NCBI RefSeq assembly: GCF_013377085.1
Contig: NZ_JACAAX010000049.1
Coordinates: 1-48,637, forward strand
DNA length: 48,637 bases
Source: Rhodoplanes sp.
GTDB taxonomy: Bacteria > Pseudomonadota > Alphaproteobacteria > Rhizobiales > Xanthobacteraceae
Direction of reading: 5' to 3'
This document shows positions 18,465 to 27,400 of the stretch, in pieces; within the stretch, counting starts at the first letter, position 1; each line of letters opens with the position of its first letter. The position numbers and the translations under genes are program-made. The notes under the pieces were generated by a model that was not told where the DNA came from, ran no database searches, and saw only the letters and a list, made by a program, of their open reading frames with translations.

Positions 18465-20903
18465 GTGGCTCAAGTGGTCCAGCCGAAATACCGAGCGTTC
18501 CTGGTCGAGGCGCAGGCGGACGACGCCTTGGGCCGGGCCATCCAGCGCGGCCTCGAGGACACCGGCGTGCCGTGGGCGCTGGTCGGGCGCGAGACCCCGC
18601 AGGGGCCAGTGCCGAAATCGCTCAAGCCACTGTTCCGCTTCGCCGCCGAGTCGCCGCCCGCGATGCCGGACGAGGTTGCGCCGGCGCCGTCCGTTCCGGC
18701 TCCCGAATCGGCCGCCGTTCCGGCTGCGAGCCCGGAGGCCACGACCGAGACGCCGGCTTCCGCACCCCCTCCGGTCGCCACGACGCCCGCCGTCGCGACG
18801 GCCACGCCGGGGCTCACCCTCATCCTGCCGTCGCCGGCCGAGGCCGCGGCGGCCGCAGCGCCGGAGCTGCCGGCGCCGACGCCTGTCGCCGCGCCGTTAC
18901 CGGAGCCGCCGGGGCTGCTGGTGCCGGCCCAGCCGATCGTGTCCGATCCGGCCGTCGCGGCGCTTGCCGACTCACGCTTCCTGATCGTCCTGTGCTCGTC
19001 CGACGCCGCCGCGAATCGGGCCGTCGACGACGTGGTGCGCCGGTTCAAGGCGCTCGGCCGCGGCGACCGCATCATCGCCGTGCTGGTCGGCGGCACGCCC
19101 GAGCAGCCGGAGGCCGAGCTCTGCCCGCCGGCGCTGCGCTTCCAGATCAAGCCCGACGGCAGTGTCGGCGAGACGCCTGAAGAGCCTCTCGCCCCGCTCG
19201 TCATCGATGCGCGCTCCGGCCGCACGCCGCGGTCCGAGGTGGTGATGCGGCTTGCCGCCGCGCTGCTCGGGCTCGGCGTCGACGAGTTTCGCGGACCGGC
19301 CGAGCGGGCGCACCGGAGCCGCCGGCGCCGGCGCTTCTGGCTGACGGCCGCCGCGGTTCTCCTGGTGCTGGTCGGCGGCGCTTTCGGCCTCGCCCGCTTC
19401 GTCCTGCCGCACAGCCCGGCGCTGCTCGACGGGGTCGTCGCGGCCGGCACCGACGCGACGCTGCGCACGGTCGACTTCGCCGACCGGATGGGCGCGCCCC
19501 GCATCGTGATCGCGGCGATCGCCGAGCCGGCCGAGGCGATGCTGCGCGACCTCGCGGCGTCCGGCGGCGACGAGCCGCGGCTGCGGCTGCGCCGGGCGGC
19601 CATGCTGGTCGCCTTCGAGCAGCGTTACGAGGCGCTCGGCCTCGCCGACGGCAAGCGGACCCGTACGGCCGCCGCCGAGGCGCTGCTGGACGGCCTGAAC
19701 GGACCCGGCATCTCCGCCCCGGACCTGCAGCGCGAGATCATCGCGGCGCAACTCGGCGTCGTCGGCATGCGACTCGCCCAAGGCGCGACCGACCGGGCCC
19801 TGCAGAGCGCGCGCGCCGCACTGGCCGGCGCCGAGCGGCTCGCCGCCGCCGATCCGTCGAGCACCGAGCGGCAACGCGATGTTTCGCGCGCCGTCACGGC
19901 GGTGGGGGACGCGCTGCTCGCCAAAGGGGCGCAGGACGAGGCGCTCAGGCAGTTCCGCGCCGCGCTGGCGATCCGCGAGAAGCTGGTGGCGCTCGACCCC
20001 GGCGGCGAGGCGGCGCGGCGTGACCTGTCGGTCGCCTATGAGCGGCTCGGTGACGTGCTGGTCGCCCGCGGTACCCACGACGAGGCCCTGAAGGGCTATC
20101 GCACCGGCCTGTCGCTGCGGCTCGCCGCGGTCGATCCCGGTGCCGGGGCCGGCTGGCAGCGCAGCCTGTCGATCCTCTACAACAAGATCGGCGACGTGCA
20201 GATGGCGCAGGGCGCGAGCGACGACGCGCTCGGCAGCTACCGGGCCGGCCTTGCGCTCCAGCTCGCGGTCGCCGATCGGGCCGACGCGGCGGCGCGGCGC
20301 GACATGTCGGTGTCCTACGAGCGGCTCGGCGATGCCCTGAAGGCGCAACGCGCCTTCGACGAGGCGCTCGCCTCCTACCGGGCGAGCCTCGCCATCCGCG
20401 AGCGGCTCGCCGGCGGCGATCCGCAGACGACCCGCTGGCAACGCGACCTGCCGGTCTCGCACGAGCGCATCGGCGACGTGCTGATGGCCAAGGGGGCCTA
20501 TGACGACGCACTCGCCGCCTACCGCGCCAGCCTGGCGGCACGCGAGCGTCTCGCCGCCGAGACCCCCGCCCCGACGACCCAGCGCGACGTCTCGGTGGCG
20601 CAGAGCAAGATCGGCGACGCGCTCGCCGCCAAGGGGGACGCCGCCGCGGCGCTGGCCAGCTACCGGGCGGCGCTCGCCATCAGCCAGCGGCTGGCGCTGC
20701 TCGATCCCGCCAACACGCAGTGGCAGTGGGAGCTGGCGGTGCTGCAGTGGCGCCTCGCCAGCGCCGGCGACGAGCCGGTCGAGCGCTACCGCGCCGTAGT
20801 GACGGTGCTGCGTGACCTCGCGGCGCGCCGCAAGCTGAGCCCCGAGCAGGCCCGCTGGCTGCCGCTCGCCGAGCGCGAACTGGCCAAGGCGCGGGGGCGG
20901 TAG
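18465..20903 (+). CDS. Membrane-anchored TIR-like/TPR repeat protein with a Pro/Ala insertion
   Basis: 812 aa from a GTG start with GGAGGAG upstream. Residues 8-57 and 168-250 match the two halves of bacterial TIR-domain proteins that carry C-terminal TPRs: GRETPQGPVPKSLKPLF, then ADSRFLIVLCSSDAA, RFKALGRGDRIIAVLVGG and CPPALRF. Between them lies a Pro/Ala/Thr-rich insert of ~105 residues. An Arg-rich stretch and one membrane helix (~291-313) follow, then six TPR-like repeats plus a partial seventh (~472-770). The usual first TIR strand and loop (FISYSH-like) reads FLVEAQADD, so NAD hydrolysis is doubtful. The function is unknown; scaffolding or signalling is plausible. Confidence 0.8.
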   Translation: MAQVVQPKYRAFLVEAQADDALGRAIQRGLEDTGVPWALVGRETPQGPVPKSLKPLFRFAAESPPAMPDEVAPAPSVPAPESAAVPAASPEATTETPASAPPPVATTPAVATATPGLTLILPSPAEAAAAAAPELPAPTPVAAPLPEPPGLLVPAQPIVSDPAVAALADSRFLIVLCSSDAAANRAVDDVVRRFKALGRGDRIIAVLVGGTPEQPEAELCPPALRFQIKPDGSVGETPEEPLAPLVIDARSGRTPRSEVVMRLAAALLGLGVDEFRGPAERAHRSRRRRRFWLTAAAVLLVLVGGAFGLARFVLPHSPALLDGVVAAGTDATLRTVDFADRMGAPRIVIAAIAEPAEAMLRDLAASGGDEPRLRLRRAAMLVAFEQRYEALGLADGKRTRTAAAEALLDGLNGPGISAPDLQREIIAAQLGVVGMRLAQGATDRALQSARAALAGAERLAAADPSSTERQRDVSRAVTAVGDALLAKGAQDEALRQFRAALAIREKLVALDPGGEAARRDLSVAYERLGDVLVARGTHDEALKGYRTGLSLRLAAVDPGAGAGWQRSLSILYNKIGDVQMAQGASDDALGSYRAGLALQLAVADRADAAARRDMSVSYERLGDALKAQRAFDEALASYRASLAIRERLAGGDPQTTRWQRDLPVSHERIGDVLMAKGAYDDALAAYRASLAARERLAAETPAPTTQRDVSVAQSKIGDALAAKGDAAAALASYRAALAISQRLALLDPANTQWQWELAVLQWRLASAGDEPVERYRAVVTVLRDLAARRKLSPEQARWLPLAERELAKARGR
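19878..20760 (+). repeat. Tandem TPR-coding repeats within the TIR/TPR gene
   Basis: Six ~150-bp units plus a partial seventh encode helices such as DLSVAYERLGDVLVARG, DMSVSYERLGDALKAQR and DLPVSHERIGDVLMAKG. The second helix of each unit follows the A..SYRA.LA.RERLA pattern. The period is about 50 codons, longer than the basic 34-residue TPR, as in this TIR-TPR family. Confidence 0.8.
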
Positions 20904-20935
20904 GGCAGGTCAGCAACGTATCGGTGGTGCAGCTT

Positions 20936-20966
20936 CGAACGCGCTCTGAGATTCAGAGCGCGTTCG
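20936..20966. terminator. Bidirectional hairpin terminator
   Basis: CGAACGCGCTCTGA and TCAGAGCGCGTTCG form a perfect 14-bp stem around GAT, with TTTCG following on the plus strand. It lies exactly between the convergent TIR/TPR and DUF2076 genes and probably ends the plus-strand transcript, perhaps both. Confidence 0.75.
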
Positions 20967-20977
20967 TTTCGCGGGCC

Positions 20978-21871
20978 TCACGCGTAATCGGAGTCGCCGC
21001 CGCCGCCGAGGTCGCCGCCGTCCTCGTCATCGTCGGCGCCGTCGTCCTGGTCGAACGCGCCCGGATCCTCGTAGGCCCCCGCGCTGCGGCTGGCGCCGCC
21101 GCTGCCGCTGCCGCTGCCGATGTCGTTGAGGCCGGCGTCACGGGCGAGGCCGCTGTCGGCCGAGTTGCCCCAGGCCGAGCGGCTGTCGCCGCCGCCGCTG
21201 CCGGCATCGAAGGCGGCATGGCTGCCGCCGCCAGCCGCATGGCCCATGTTGCGCAGGCTGTCGAGCAGCAGCGAGCCGCCGATCATGCCGGCCGCCGCCG
21301 CCGCCGCCGTGCCGAGGAACGAGCCGCCGCGGCCGCCGAAGGGGCCCGCGGGCGGCGCGCCGTAGCCGGGAGCGCCCGGCCCGCCATAGCCCGGGGCCTG
21401 GCCGCCGTAACCTTGGCCGGCATAGCGGGGATCCGCATAGCGGGGATCCTGGCCGTAGCCGGGCTGGCCGTAAGCGGCCGGCGCGCCCATCGGCGGCGCG
21501 CCCCAGCGCGGATCGCCGCCCTGGTTTTCGCCCGGGCGGACGGAGGGGACCGAGCCGCGGCCCTGGCCCTGCGGCTGTCCCTGGCCGCCGCCGAACATGG
21601 CGCTGCGCAGATTGTCGAGGAAACCGCCGCCCTGCTGCTGGGCCGGCTGGGGCGGGTAGAGCGCCGCCTCGAGCTCGTCGATGCGGGCCTGCGCCTGCCG
21701 CAGCGCCTCGTCCTGGAGGAGCGAGGTCTGCACCAGGGCATAGAGGGCATTGGGCGCGCGCGACAGCCCGTCCCGGATGGCGCGCTCGGCCTCGGGATCG
21801 CGGGGCTCCTTCTCGAGGGTGGCGAGGCGCTCGAACAGATCGGTGACGAGCTGGTGTTCCTGCGGAGTCAT
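20978..21871 (-). CDS. DUF2076 domain protein
   Basis: 297 aa from the ATG at 21871, preceded by GGAGAAAG. The N-terminal ~90 residues (TPQEHQLVTDLFERLA, then ALVQTSLLQDEAL and a coiled-coil-like DELEAALYP) match DUF2076, sometimes named periplasmic ligand-binding sensor protein. A long Gly/Pro/Gln/Tyr-rich segment follows, then a small hydrophobic patch (FLGTAAAAAAGMIGGSLLLD) and a Gly/Ser/Asp-rich acidic tail. No clear signal peptide is present. The function is not established. Confidence 0.82.
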   Translation of the reverse strand: MTPQEHQLVTDLFERLATLEKEPRDPEAERAIRDGLSRAPNALYALVQTSLLQDEALRQAQARIDELEAALYPPQPAQQQGGGFLDNLRSAMFGGGQGQPQGQGRGSVPSVRPGENQGGDPRWGAPPMGAPAAYGQPGYGQDPRYADPRYAGQGYGGQAPGYGGPGAPGYGAPPAGPFGGRGGSFLGTAAAAAAGMIGGSLLLDSLRNMGHAAGGGSHAAFDAGSGGGDSRSAWGNSADSGLARDAGLNDIGSGSGSGGASRSAGAYEDPGAFDQDDGADDDEDGGDLGGGGDSDYA

Positions 21872-22026
21872 CTCTTTCTCCTGTGGGCCGGTGTCCGGCA
21901 CGAGCGCCGAGCGGCTGCGGATCGCATCGGAGCGCCGCGCCGTCTCGTGCGCCCCCTATATGGTGATGCCGGTCGCGGTGGAATGGTGGTGGAGGAGGCC
22001 CGTGGCAGCCTGCCGCACCCACCGGG

Positions 22027-22881
22027 TCAGGCTAGGGTGAAACCCGCCCGGGCCAGCGCGGCCGGACATGCGTCGCCCGAGAGGTAGGCGTACTCGGTCT
22101 CGCGCAAGTCGGTGAGCGGGTCGAGCCGAGCCAGCTCGGCATCGACCCGGCCCGGATGGCACATCACCAGGGCGCCGTCCGGCAGGTCCTTCAGGAAGCC
22201 CGGGAACAGGGCCGCGTAGTCGGTGCCGGGCTTGAACGTGTAGGTGCCGGCGAAGGCCGGGTTGGTGGCGACGCCGAACGTCTCGGCGAGCCGGCGGAAG
22301 GCGCCGCTCAGCCGGTCGAGCAGCAGGCTCTTGGGATCGCGCAGGCGCTTGAGCGCCGAGGTCACCTGGCCGCACTGGCGCACCCAGCCGCCCGGATTGG
22401 CGCGCTGCGCCGCGGCGAGCACGGCCTCGCGCACGCCGGGCAGCAGATGGACGTGCTGGTGGCCGTCGACATAGTCGGGCGGCCGTCCGAAGGCGGCGAC
22501 GAAGGCCGCCATCTGGGCATCGACCTCGCGCGCCACCGCGCCGCGGTCGATCGGCGTCGCGAAGGAGGCGACCAGCATGCGGCCGATCGGCAGGAAGCTG
22601 CCGTCGCCGGCGAGCGGGCCGAAGCCGGCCGTGAGCGGCCGGAACGGTGCCGTCAGGGTGACGTGCAGGCCGATCTCGGCGCGGCCCTGCGCCGTGGCGG
22701 CGAGCCGTTCGGCCTCGGCCGTCGAAAAGGTTTTGGGCAACACCATCACGCTGGTGGCGTTGAGGCGGCCGCGCCCGATCAGGTCGAGGATGGCGTCGTC
22801 GACCCCGGGGGCGAGGCCGTAATCGTCGGCGCACAGGATGAGGCGGCGCGGCGGCGCGGCGGGTGAGGCGGTGGTGGTCAC
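22027..22881 (-). CDS. ChbG/HpnK-family carbohydrate deacetylase
   Basis: 284 aa from a GTG start that overlaps the glycosyltransferase stop as GTGA. Family motifs are LILCADDYG near the N-terminus (metal-binding Asp pair), EIGLHVTLT, DGHQHVHLLPGV (metal-binding His) and MCHPG. Members remove acetyl groups from diacetylchitobiose or from N-acetylglucosaminyl hopanoids (HpnK). Coupling to a GT2 glycosyltransferase favours modification of a lipid-linked or envelope sugar over chitobiose catabolism. That role is inferred from context. Confidence 0.88.
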   Translation of the reverse strand: MTTTASPAAPPRRLILCADDYGLAPGVDDAILDLIGRGRLNATSVMVLPKTFSTAEAERLAATAQGRAEIGLHVTLTAPFRPLTAGFGPLAGDGSFLPIGRMLVASFATPIDRGAVAREVDAQMAAFVAAFGRPPDYVDGHQHVHLLPGVREAVLAAAQRANPGGWVRQCGQVTSALKRLRDPKSLLLDRLSGAFRRLAETFGVATNPAFAGTYTFKPGTDYAALFPGFLKDLPDGALVMCHPGRVDAELARLDPLTDLRETEYAYLSGDACPAALARAGFTLA

Positions 22882-23963
22882 GTGCGCCGCTCCGGGGCCG
22901 GTGCAGACGTCGTCACCGGCGCATCGGCGCCGTCGGCGCGCCTGAGGCTGCGCTCGGCGACGAAATAGACCGGCCGTCCCTTGGCCTCCGACAGGATCTT
23001 GGCGATGTACTCGCCCATCACGCCGATCATCACGAGCTGCACGCCGCCCAGCACCATCACGCCGACCAGCAGCGACGGATAGCCCGGCACGGCGGTGCCG
23101 AAGAACAGCGCCTCGATCAGGATCTGCACGCCGAACAGGAACGCGGTGGCGGCGAGCGCGATGCCGAGTAGGCTGGCGATGCGCAGCGGCGCCACCGAGA
23201 AGGCCGTCAGGCCCTCGATCGACAGGCCGAGCAGCGCGCCGAAATTCCAGCTCGACGTGCCGTGCTCGCGGGCCGCCGGCTCGTAGTCGATGCGGAGCTG
23301 GCGGAAGCCGATCCAGCTCGCCAGCCCCTTGAAGAAGCGGTTGCGCTCGGGAAGCTGCCGCAATGCTGCGGCGGCGCGCGGCGACAGCAGGCGGAAGTCG
23401 CCGGCGTCCTCGGGGATCTTGTGGCGCGAGCCCCAGTTGATCAGCGTGTAGAAGGCCCGGCCGCTCAGCCGCCGCGGCAGCGACTCGGCCTTGCGGCTGG
23501 CCTTCGCCGTGTAGACGACGTCGTAGCCGTCGTCGATCCAGTGGCCGACCAGCGTCTCCACCATGGCGGGCGGATGCTGGCCGTCGGAATCCATGAACAG
23601 CACGGCGCCGAGCCGCGCATGCTCCAGCCCGGCGAGCAGCGCCGCCTCCTTGCCGAAGTTGCGCGACAGCGCCACCACCTGCACGTCGAGCCCGTCGGGC
23701 GGGAGCTTGTCGGCGATGGAGAGCGAGGCGTCGCGGCTGCCGTCGTCGACATAGACGACCTCGCAGGCGAGGCCGTGGCGCTCGCGCAGCGTGCGCGCCA
23801 CCGCGACGAGGCGGTCGTGGAGCGCCGCGAGGCCGCCGGCCTCGTTGTACACCGGCATCACGATCGACAGCCCGGCGGCCGCCCGCGCGGCCTTGGCCGC
23901 GCCGTCGGCGCCCGCGGTGTTTGCGCCCGCGTCCTGCCGCAATGCTGGGTCACCCGAGGTCAT
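22878..23963 (-). CDS. GT2 glycosyltransferase (dolichol-phosphate-mannose/GtrB type)
   Basis: 361 aa. The catalytic GT-A domain has SIVMPVYNE (33-41), YVDDGSRD (71-78), RNFGKEAALLAGL and the metal-binding MDSDGQHPP (124-132). Two C-terminal membrane helices (~263-285 and ~297-320) match the GtrB/DPM1-like subfamily that makes polyprenyl-phosphate sugars. The start at 23963 gives the compact protein; a long upstream extension lies in a non-conserved region. It overlaps the deacetylase gene and is divergent from a GtrA-like gene. Together they suggest a sugar-lipid synthesis and flipping module. Confidence 0.9.
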   Translation of the reverse strand: MTSGDPALRQDAGANTAGADGAAKAARAAAGLSIVMPVYNEAGGLAALHDRLVAVARTLRERHGLACEVVYVDDGSRDASLSIADKLPPDGLDVQVVALSRNFGKEAALLAGLEHARLGAVLFMDSDGQHPPAMVETLVGHWIDDGYDVVYTAKASRKAESLPRRLSGRAFYTLINWGSRHKIPEDAGDFRLLSPRAAAALRQLPERNRFFKGLASWIGFRQLRIDYEPAAREHGTSSWNFGALLGLSIEGLTAFSVAPLRIASLLGIALAATAFLFGVQILIEALFFGTAVPGYPSLLVGVMVLGGVQLVMIGVMGEYIAKILSEAKGRPVYFVAERSLRRADGADAPVTTSAPAPERRT

Positions 23964-24126
23964 GCGTTCCGTCGTCGTCCGTGTTCGTCGCGATGGGCGG
24001 CTTATAGCGCAAGGCGCCGGGGCTGTCGCGGCGGGGCGTTGCGCTTGTCCGCCGCGCCGCGGTTCGGGCTCGGTTCCGCGCCGCCGCCGTGGTAAGGGCA
24101 CGGCGCCAGTCGAAGCGGATGCCCTG

Positions 24127-24678
24127 ATGGACCCGACCCGGATCGAAGCCCTGTTTCCGCACGCCGCCCCGGCGCTGCGCCGGCGCGTGGTCTTCGTCCG
24201 CAAGGCGGTCAGCTTCGCGCTGATCGGCGTGATCAACACCTTTGTCGACGCCGGGGTGTTCTTCCTGGCGCTGGCGGCGCTCCAATCGGCCGGAGCGAGC
24301 GTCCGCGGCTTTGCGGCCTTGTCGGGCCTGTGCGGCTGCGGCGGCGCCGACGACCTCATGCTGATCGCCGCCAACCTGATGGGCTGGGTGGTCGGCGTCA
24401 CCGGCTCCTATGTGCTCAACTCCACCTTCACGTTCGCGGCCGAATCGGGCCGCACGCTGCGGCTGCGCGACTACGGCGTGTTCGCCGCCTCGGGCATCGT
24501 CGGCGCCATCGCCAACACCGCGACCCTGGTGCTGGTCGCCCAGGTGATGCCGGTGTGGTTCGCCAAGGGCTGCGCCATCCTGGTGAGCTTCGTGGTCAAC
24601 TTCACCATGTCGCACTTCGTCGTGTTCCGGGTGCGACGGCCGGCCGATGAGGCTGCCGAGCTCGATCCTCGCGTTTGA
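24127..24678 (+). CDS. GtrA-like membrane protein
   Basis: 183 aa with four hydrophobic segments. The first follows RKAVSFALIGVINTFVDAGV, and SYVLNSTFTFAAESG plus VVNFTMSHFVVFR are typical GtrA features. GtrA proteins are thought to flip undecaprenyl-phosphate-linked sugars made by GtrB-type glycosyltransferases. It is divergent from such a glycosyltransferase. An unusual Cys/Gly-rich loop, GLCGCGGADD, lies between segments one and two. Translation probably begins at 24127; upstream in-frame sequence belongs to the divergent gene region. Confidence 0.85.
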   Translation: MDPTRIEALFPHAAPALRRRVVFVRKAVSFALIGVINTFVDAGVFFLALAALQSAGASVRGFAALSGLCGCGGADDLMLIAANLMGWVVGVTGSYVLNSTFTFAAESGRTLRLRDYGVFAASGIVGAIANTATLVLVAQVMPVWFAKGCAILVSFVVNFTMSHFVVFRVRRPADEAAELDPRV

Positions 24679-24682
24679 CACC

Positions 24683-24792
24683 GTCATTCCGGGGCGCGGA
24701 CCGCAGGTCCGCGAACCCGGAATCCAGCGGCGCATTCAACATTCGTGACTGGATTCCGGGTCCACGCGCTGTCGCGCGTGTCCCGGAATGAC
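24683..24792. repeat. Nested-hairpin intergenic repeat (type A)
   Basis: The outer ends GTCATTCCGGG and CCCGGAATGAC are complementary. Each half is itself a hairpin bounded by ATTCCGGG and CCCGGAAT. The left inner stem is CGCGGACC/GGTCCGCG around GCA, and the right one CACGCG/CGCGTG. It fills almost the whole gap between the convergent gtrA-like and hisG genes. Confidence 0.85.
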
Positions 24793-24805
24793 CCGTCATC
24801 ACGCC

Positions 24806-25774
24806 CTAGAGCGCCGCCTCCAGCCGGTCGAACAGCGGGTTCTCGCAGGCGAAGACGTAGTCGAGCGGCCCCACCACCACGCTCGCGGCGCCGTGCGCGC
24901 GAAGAAAGGTGGCGAGCGCGTGGACGTGGTCGGGCGGGCAGTGCAGCGTCAGCATGCCGGACGAGGTCGGGCCGCCGAACGGTGCCTCGACGCCGAATTT
25001 GTCCCGCGCCTCGGCCAGCAGCGTCTCGTTGCAGCCCGGAAAGCGGGTGCGCATCTCGCGGAAATTGCTCGCCCGGCTGAAGGCGGCGATGCGGTCGAGC
25101 ACCAGCCGTGCGGTGTCCCGCGCGGCGCTGTCCCAGTTGGCGCCGCGGGCCGCGACCAGGTTGGCTTGCGAGCGCAGCATGATGCCGTCGTCGACGATCT
25201 TCAGCGCGTTGGCGGCGAGCGTCGTGCCGGTCGAGGTGATGTCGACGATCAGCTCTGCCGTGCCGGCCGCCGGCGCCCCCTCGGTGGCGCCGGCGCTCTC
25301 GACGATGCGGTAGTCGATGATGCCGTGGCGGGCGAAGAACGCGCGCGTCAGGTTCACGTATTTGGTCGCCACCCGCATGCGCTGGTCGTTCTCGATGCGG
25401 AACGCCGTGGCGACGTCGTCGAGATCGGCCATGCTGCGCACGTCGATCCAGGCCTGCGGCACCGCCACCACCACGGTGGCGAAGCCGAAGCCGAGCCCGT
25501 GCAGCAGCACCACCTTGTCGTCGGCCTGCGGGATGCTCTCGCGGATCAGATCCTCGCCCGTGATGCCGAAATGGACGGCGCCGGTCGCGAGCTGCTGGGC
25601 GATCTCCGAGGCCGACAGGAACGCCACCTCGATCTCCGGCACGCCGGCGACGGTACCGCGGTACTCGCGGGCGCCGCGCGGCTTGACGAGCTTCAGGCCG
25701 GAGCGGGCGAAATAGGTTTCGGCGTTCTCCTGCAGGCGGCCCTTGGCCGGCACCGCGATGACGAAGGCGCTCAT
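24806..25774 (-). CDS. hisG: ATP phosphoribosyltransferase HisG
   Basis: 322 aa. It catalyses the first step of histidine synthesis, joining ATP and PRPP. Motifs include [15 protein letters not shown] at the start, [11 protein letters not shown], and [19 protein letters not shown], the PRPP-binding loop region. The C-terminal ~90 residues extend beyond the short-form HisG. The ATG overlaps the hisZ stop as ATGA, so the two are translationally coupled. It needs HisZ as a regulatory partner when the enzyme is of the hetero-octameric type. Confidence 0.95.
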   Translation of the reverse strand: MSAFVIAVPAKGRLQENAETYFARSGLKLVKPRGAREYRGTVAGVPEIEVAFLSASEIAQQLATGAVHFGITGEDLIRESIPQADDKVVLLHGLGFGFATVVVAVPQAWIDVRSMADLDDVATAFRIENDQRMRVATKYVNLTRAFFARHGIIDYRIVESAGATEGAPAAGTAELIVDITSTGTTLAANALKIVDDGIMLRSQANLVAARGANWDSAARDTARLVLDRIAAFSRASNFREMRTRFPGCNETLLAEARDKFGVEAPFGGPTSSGMLTLHCPPDHVHALATFLRAHGAASVVVGPLDYVFACENPLFDRLEAAL

Positions 25775-26928
25775 CGTGCCTCTCCCGCCGGTCCGGCGCC
25801 GAGCGCGACCAGCCGCTCGATCCACACGGAAAAGCCGACCGCCGCGATCGGCTCGGGCTGCCCGAGCCGGGCGAACAGGCCGTCATAGCGCCCGCCCGCC
25901 ACCAGTTGGCCGTCGATGCGGCCGGCTGGGTCGTGCAGCTCGAACACCACGCCCGTGTAGTAGTCGAGCCCGCGCCCGAAACCGGTGGCGAAGCGGATGC
26001 GCGCCGTGTCGATGCCGGCTGCAGCGAGCAGGCGGTGGCGCTCGTCGAGGGTGTCGAGGGCGGCCGCGAGGTCGAGCTTCGCCTCGGCCGCGAAGCTGCG
26101 GAGCGCCGCCGCGGCATCCGCCGGCGTGCCGGCGACGGCGAAGAAGCGCTCGACCAGGTCGCGCACCTCGCCGGGCAGCGCGGCGCCGGCGCCCAGCTCG
26201 GCCTGCTCGAGGAAGCGCGCCGCGATCTCGGCCACCGAGCGGCCGCCGACCGTGGTGATGCCGGCGATCGACAGAAGGTCGGCGACCAGCGCGCGGGCGC
26301 CCTTGGGATCGGAGTTGGCGAGCGCCGTCAGCACGCCCTGGTATTCGGGCGGGCCGTTGCCGGGCGGCTCGGTCAGCCGATGCAGATCCTCGGCCAGCAC
26401 GGATTTGCGGTTGAAGTCCTTGGCGAGCCGGCGGCGCCACACCGGCGGCAGGTCGAGCGCCGCGATCAGGGCGGCGAACAGGCCGACATCGCCCATGCGG
26501 ATGTCGGGGGCGGCGAGGCCGTAGAGCGCGGTCGCCTCCAGCGCCAGCGCCACCGCCTCGGCGTCGGCCGCCGCCTTGTCGGGGCGCCCGAACGATTCGA
26601 GACCGGCCTGCAGGAACTCGCCGGAGGCGCCCGCCCGCTGGCGGAACACCGGGCCGAGATAGCTGAGCCGGGCCGGCTTGCCGGCGTCGGGCGAGGCGAG
26701 GTAGTCGAGCGCCACCGGGATGGTGAGGTCGGGCCGCAGGCAGAGGTCGCCGGCGCCGCCGTCGGCGATCAGGTACATGCGGCGGCGGATGTCCTCGCCC
26801 GACAGCGCCAGGAAAGGCTCGGCCGGCTGCAGGATGGCGGGCTCGACGCGGGCATAGCCGGCGCCCGCATAGGATGCGACCAGCGCGTCGGCGCGCGCAT
26901 CCTTGCCGATGATCGTTGCAGCGGACAT
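25771..26928 (-). CDS. hisZ: ATP phosphoribosyltransferase regulatory subunit HisZ
   Basis: 385 aa, a catalytically inactive histidyl-tRNA-synthetase-like protein that activates HisG and mediates histidine feedback. The core contains [16 protein letters not shown] (motif 2-like), [11 protein letters not shown], and [20 protein letters not shown] near the C-terminus. It lacks the anticodon-binding domain of true HisRS. The ATG at 26928 follows GGGGAG; a start five codons upstream is less likely. It is the first gene of the hisZ-hisG pair. Confidence 0.93.
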   Translation of the reverse strand: MSAATIIGKDARADALVASYAGAGYARVEPAILQPAEPFLALSGEDIRRRMYLIADGGAGDLCLRPDLTIPVALDYLASPDAGKPARLSYLGPVFRQRAGASGEFLQAGLESFGRPDKAAADAEAVALALEATALYGLAAPDIRMGDVGLFAALIAALDLPPVWRRRLAKDFNRKSVLAEDLHRLTEPPGNGPPEYQGVLTALANSDPKGARALVADLLSIAGITTVGGRSVAEIAARFLEQAELGAGAALPGEVRDLVERFFAVAGTPADAAAALRSFAAEAKLDLAAALDTLDERHRLLAAAGIDTARIRFATGFGRGLDYYTGVVFELHDPAGRIDGQLVAGGRYDGLFARLGQPEPIAAVGFSVWIERLVALGAGPAGEAR

Positions 26929-27400
26929 GTGCTCCCCGGCCACCCGTTGGTCGGGCCGCCTGTAGCACGACTTCTGTCCGGTTTCGACGACTTCGGCGGG
27001 GCTGTCGTCGTGCCGGGCCGTGCCGCTCGGCCGTCACCGGATCTAAACAGCTCGTATATTTTCCCGGGGTGGTTGCGGGATGCTCATCCGACAGCGCCGA
27101 GGATGTACGGGAGGTTACCAAGTAATCGCCCCAAGCCGCATGTGGAGGCGGCAAAGTCTATGCACAATTCGCATTGCAGCATCGTTTTTGTGCTGTGCGG
27201 TTCTTTTAGAACCCCCGTGATCACTGGAAATTAAGCGAATCATGATTGCCTGTGACGGTCTGGTGCGTTACCCCTGCTGCAATGCAGCACGTTTGGGCCA
27301 CTACAATTCGTTCCGCCCTTCGCGCGGCTGCAGTACCCCCGCGACGCGCTACGACCCGGCGCCCGAGCTCCCCCCGGCTCGGTCCAAAAAGGATTGAACC
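26929..27400. other. Divergent intergenic region between hisZ and the enoyl-CoA hydratase gene
   Basis: A 472-bp gene-free stretch with lower GC in the middle. It holds a short dyad GGTTC-TTTTA-GAACC (27199-27213) and the palindrome GTGATCAC (27217-27224). No tRNA, attenuator with a His-codon leader peptide, or small ORF was convincing. Promoters of both flanking genes should lie here. Confidence 0.45.

Noticed and set aside
27199..27213. GGTTC-TTTTA-GAACC dyad as an Irr iron-control element
   Set aside because: It contains only one TTTAGAA half; the partner half-site at the correct spacing is missing, and neither neighbour is an iron gene.
26929..27400. Histidine attenuator or leader peptide upstream of hisZ
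   Set aside because: No run of His codons and no terminator/antiterminator pair was found.
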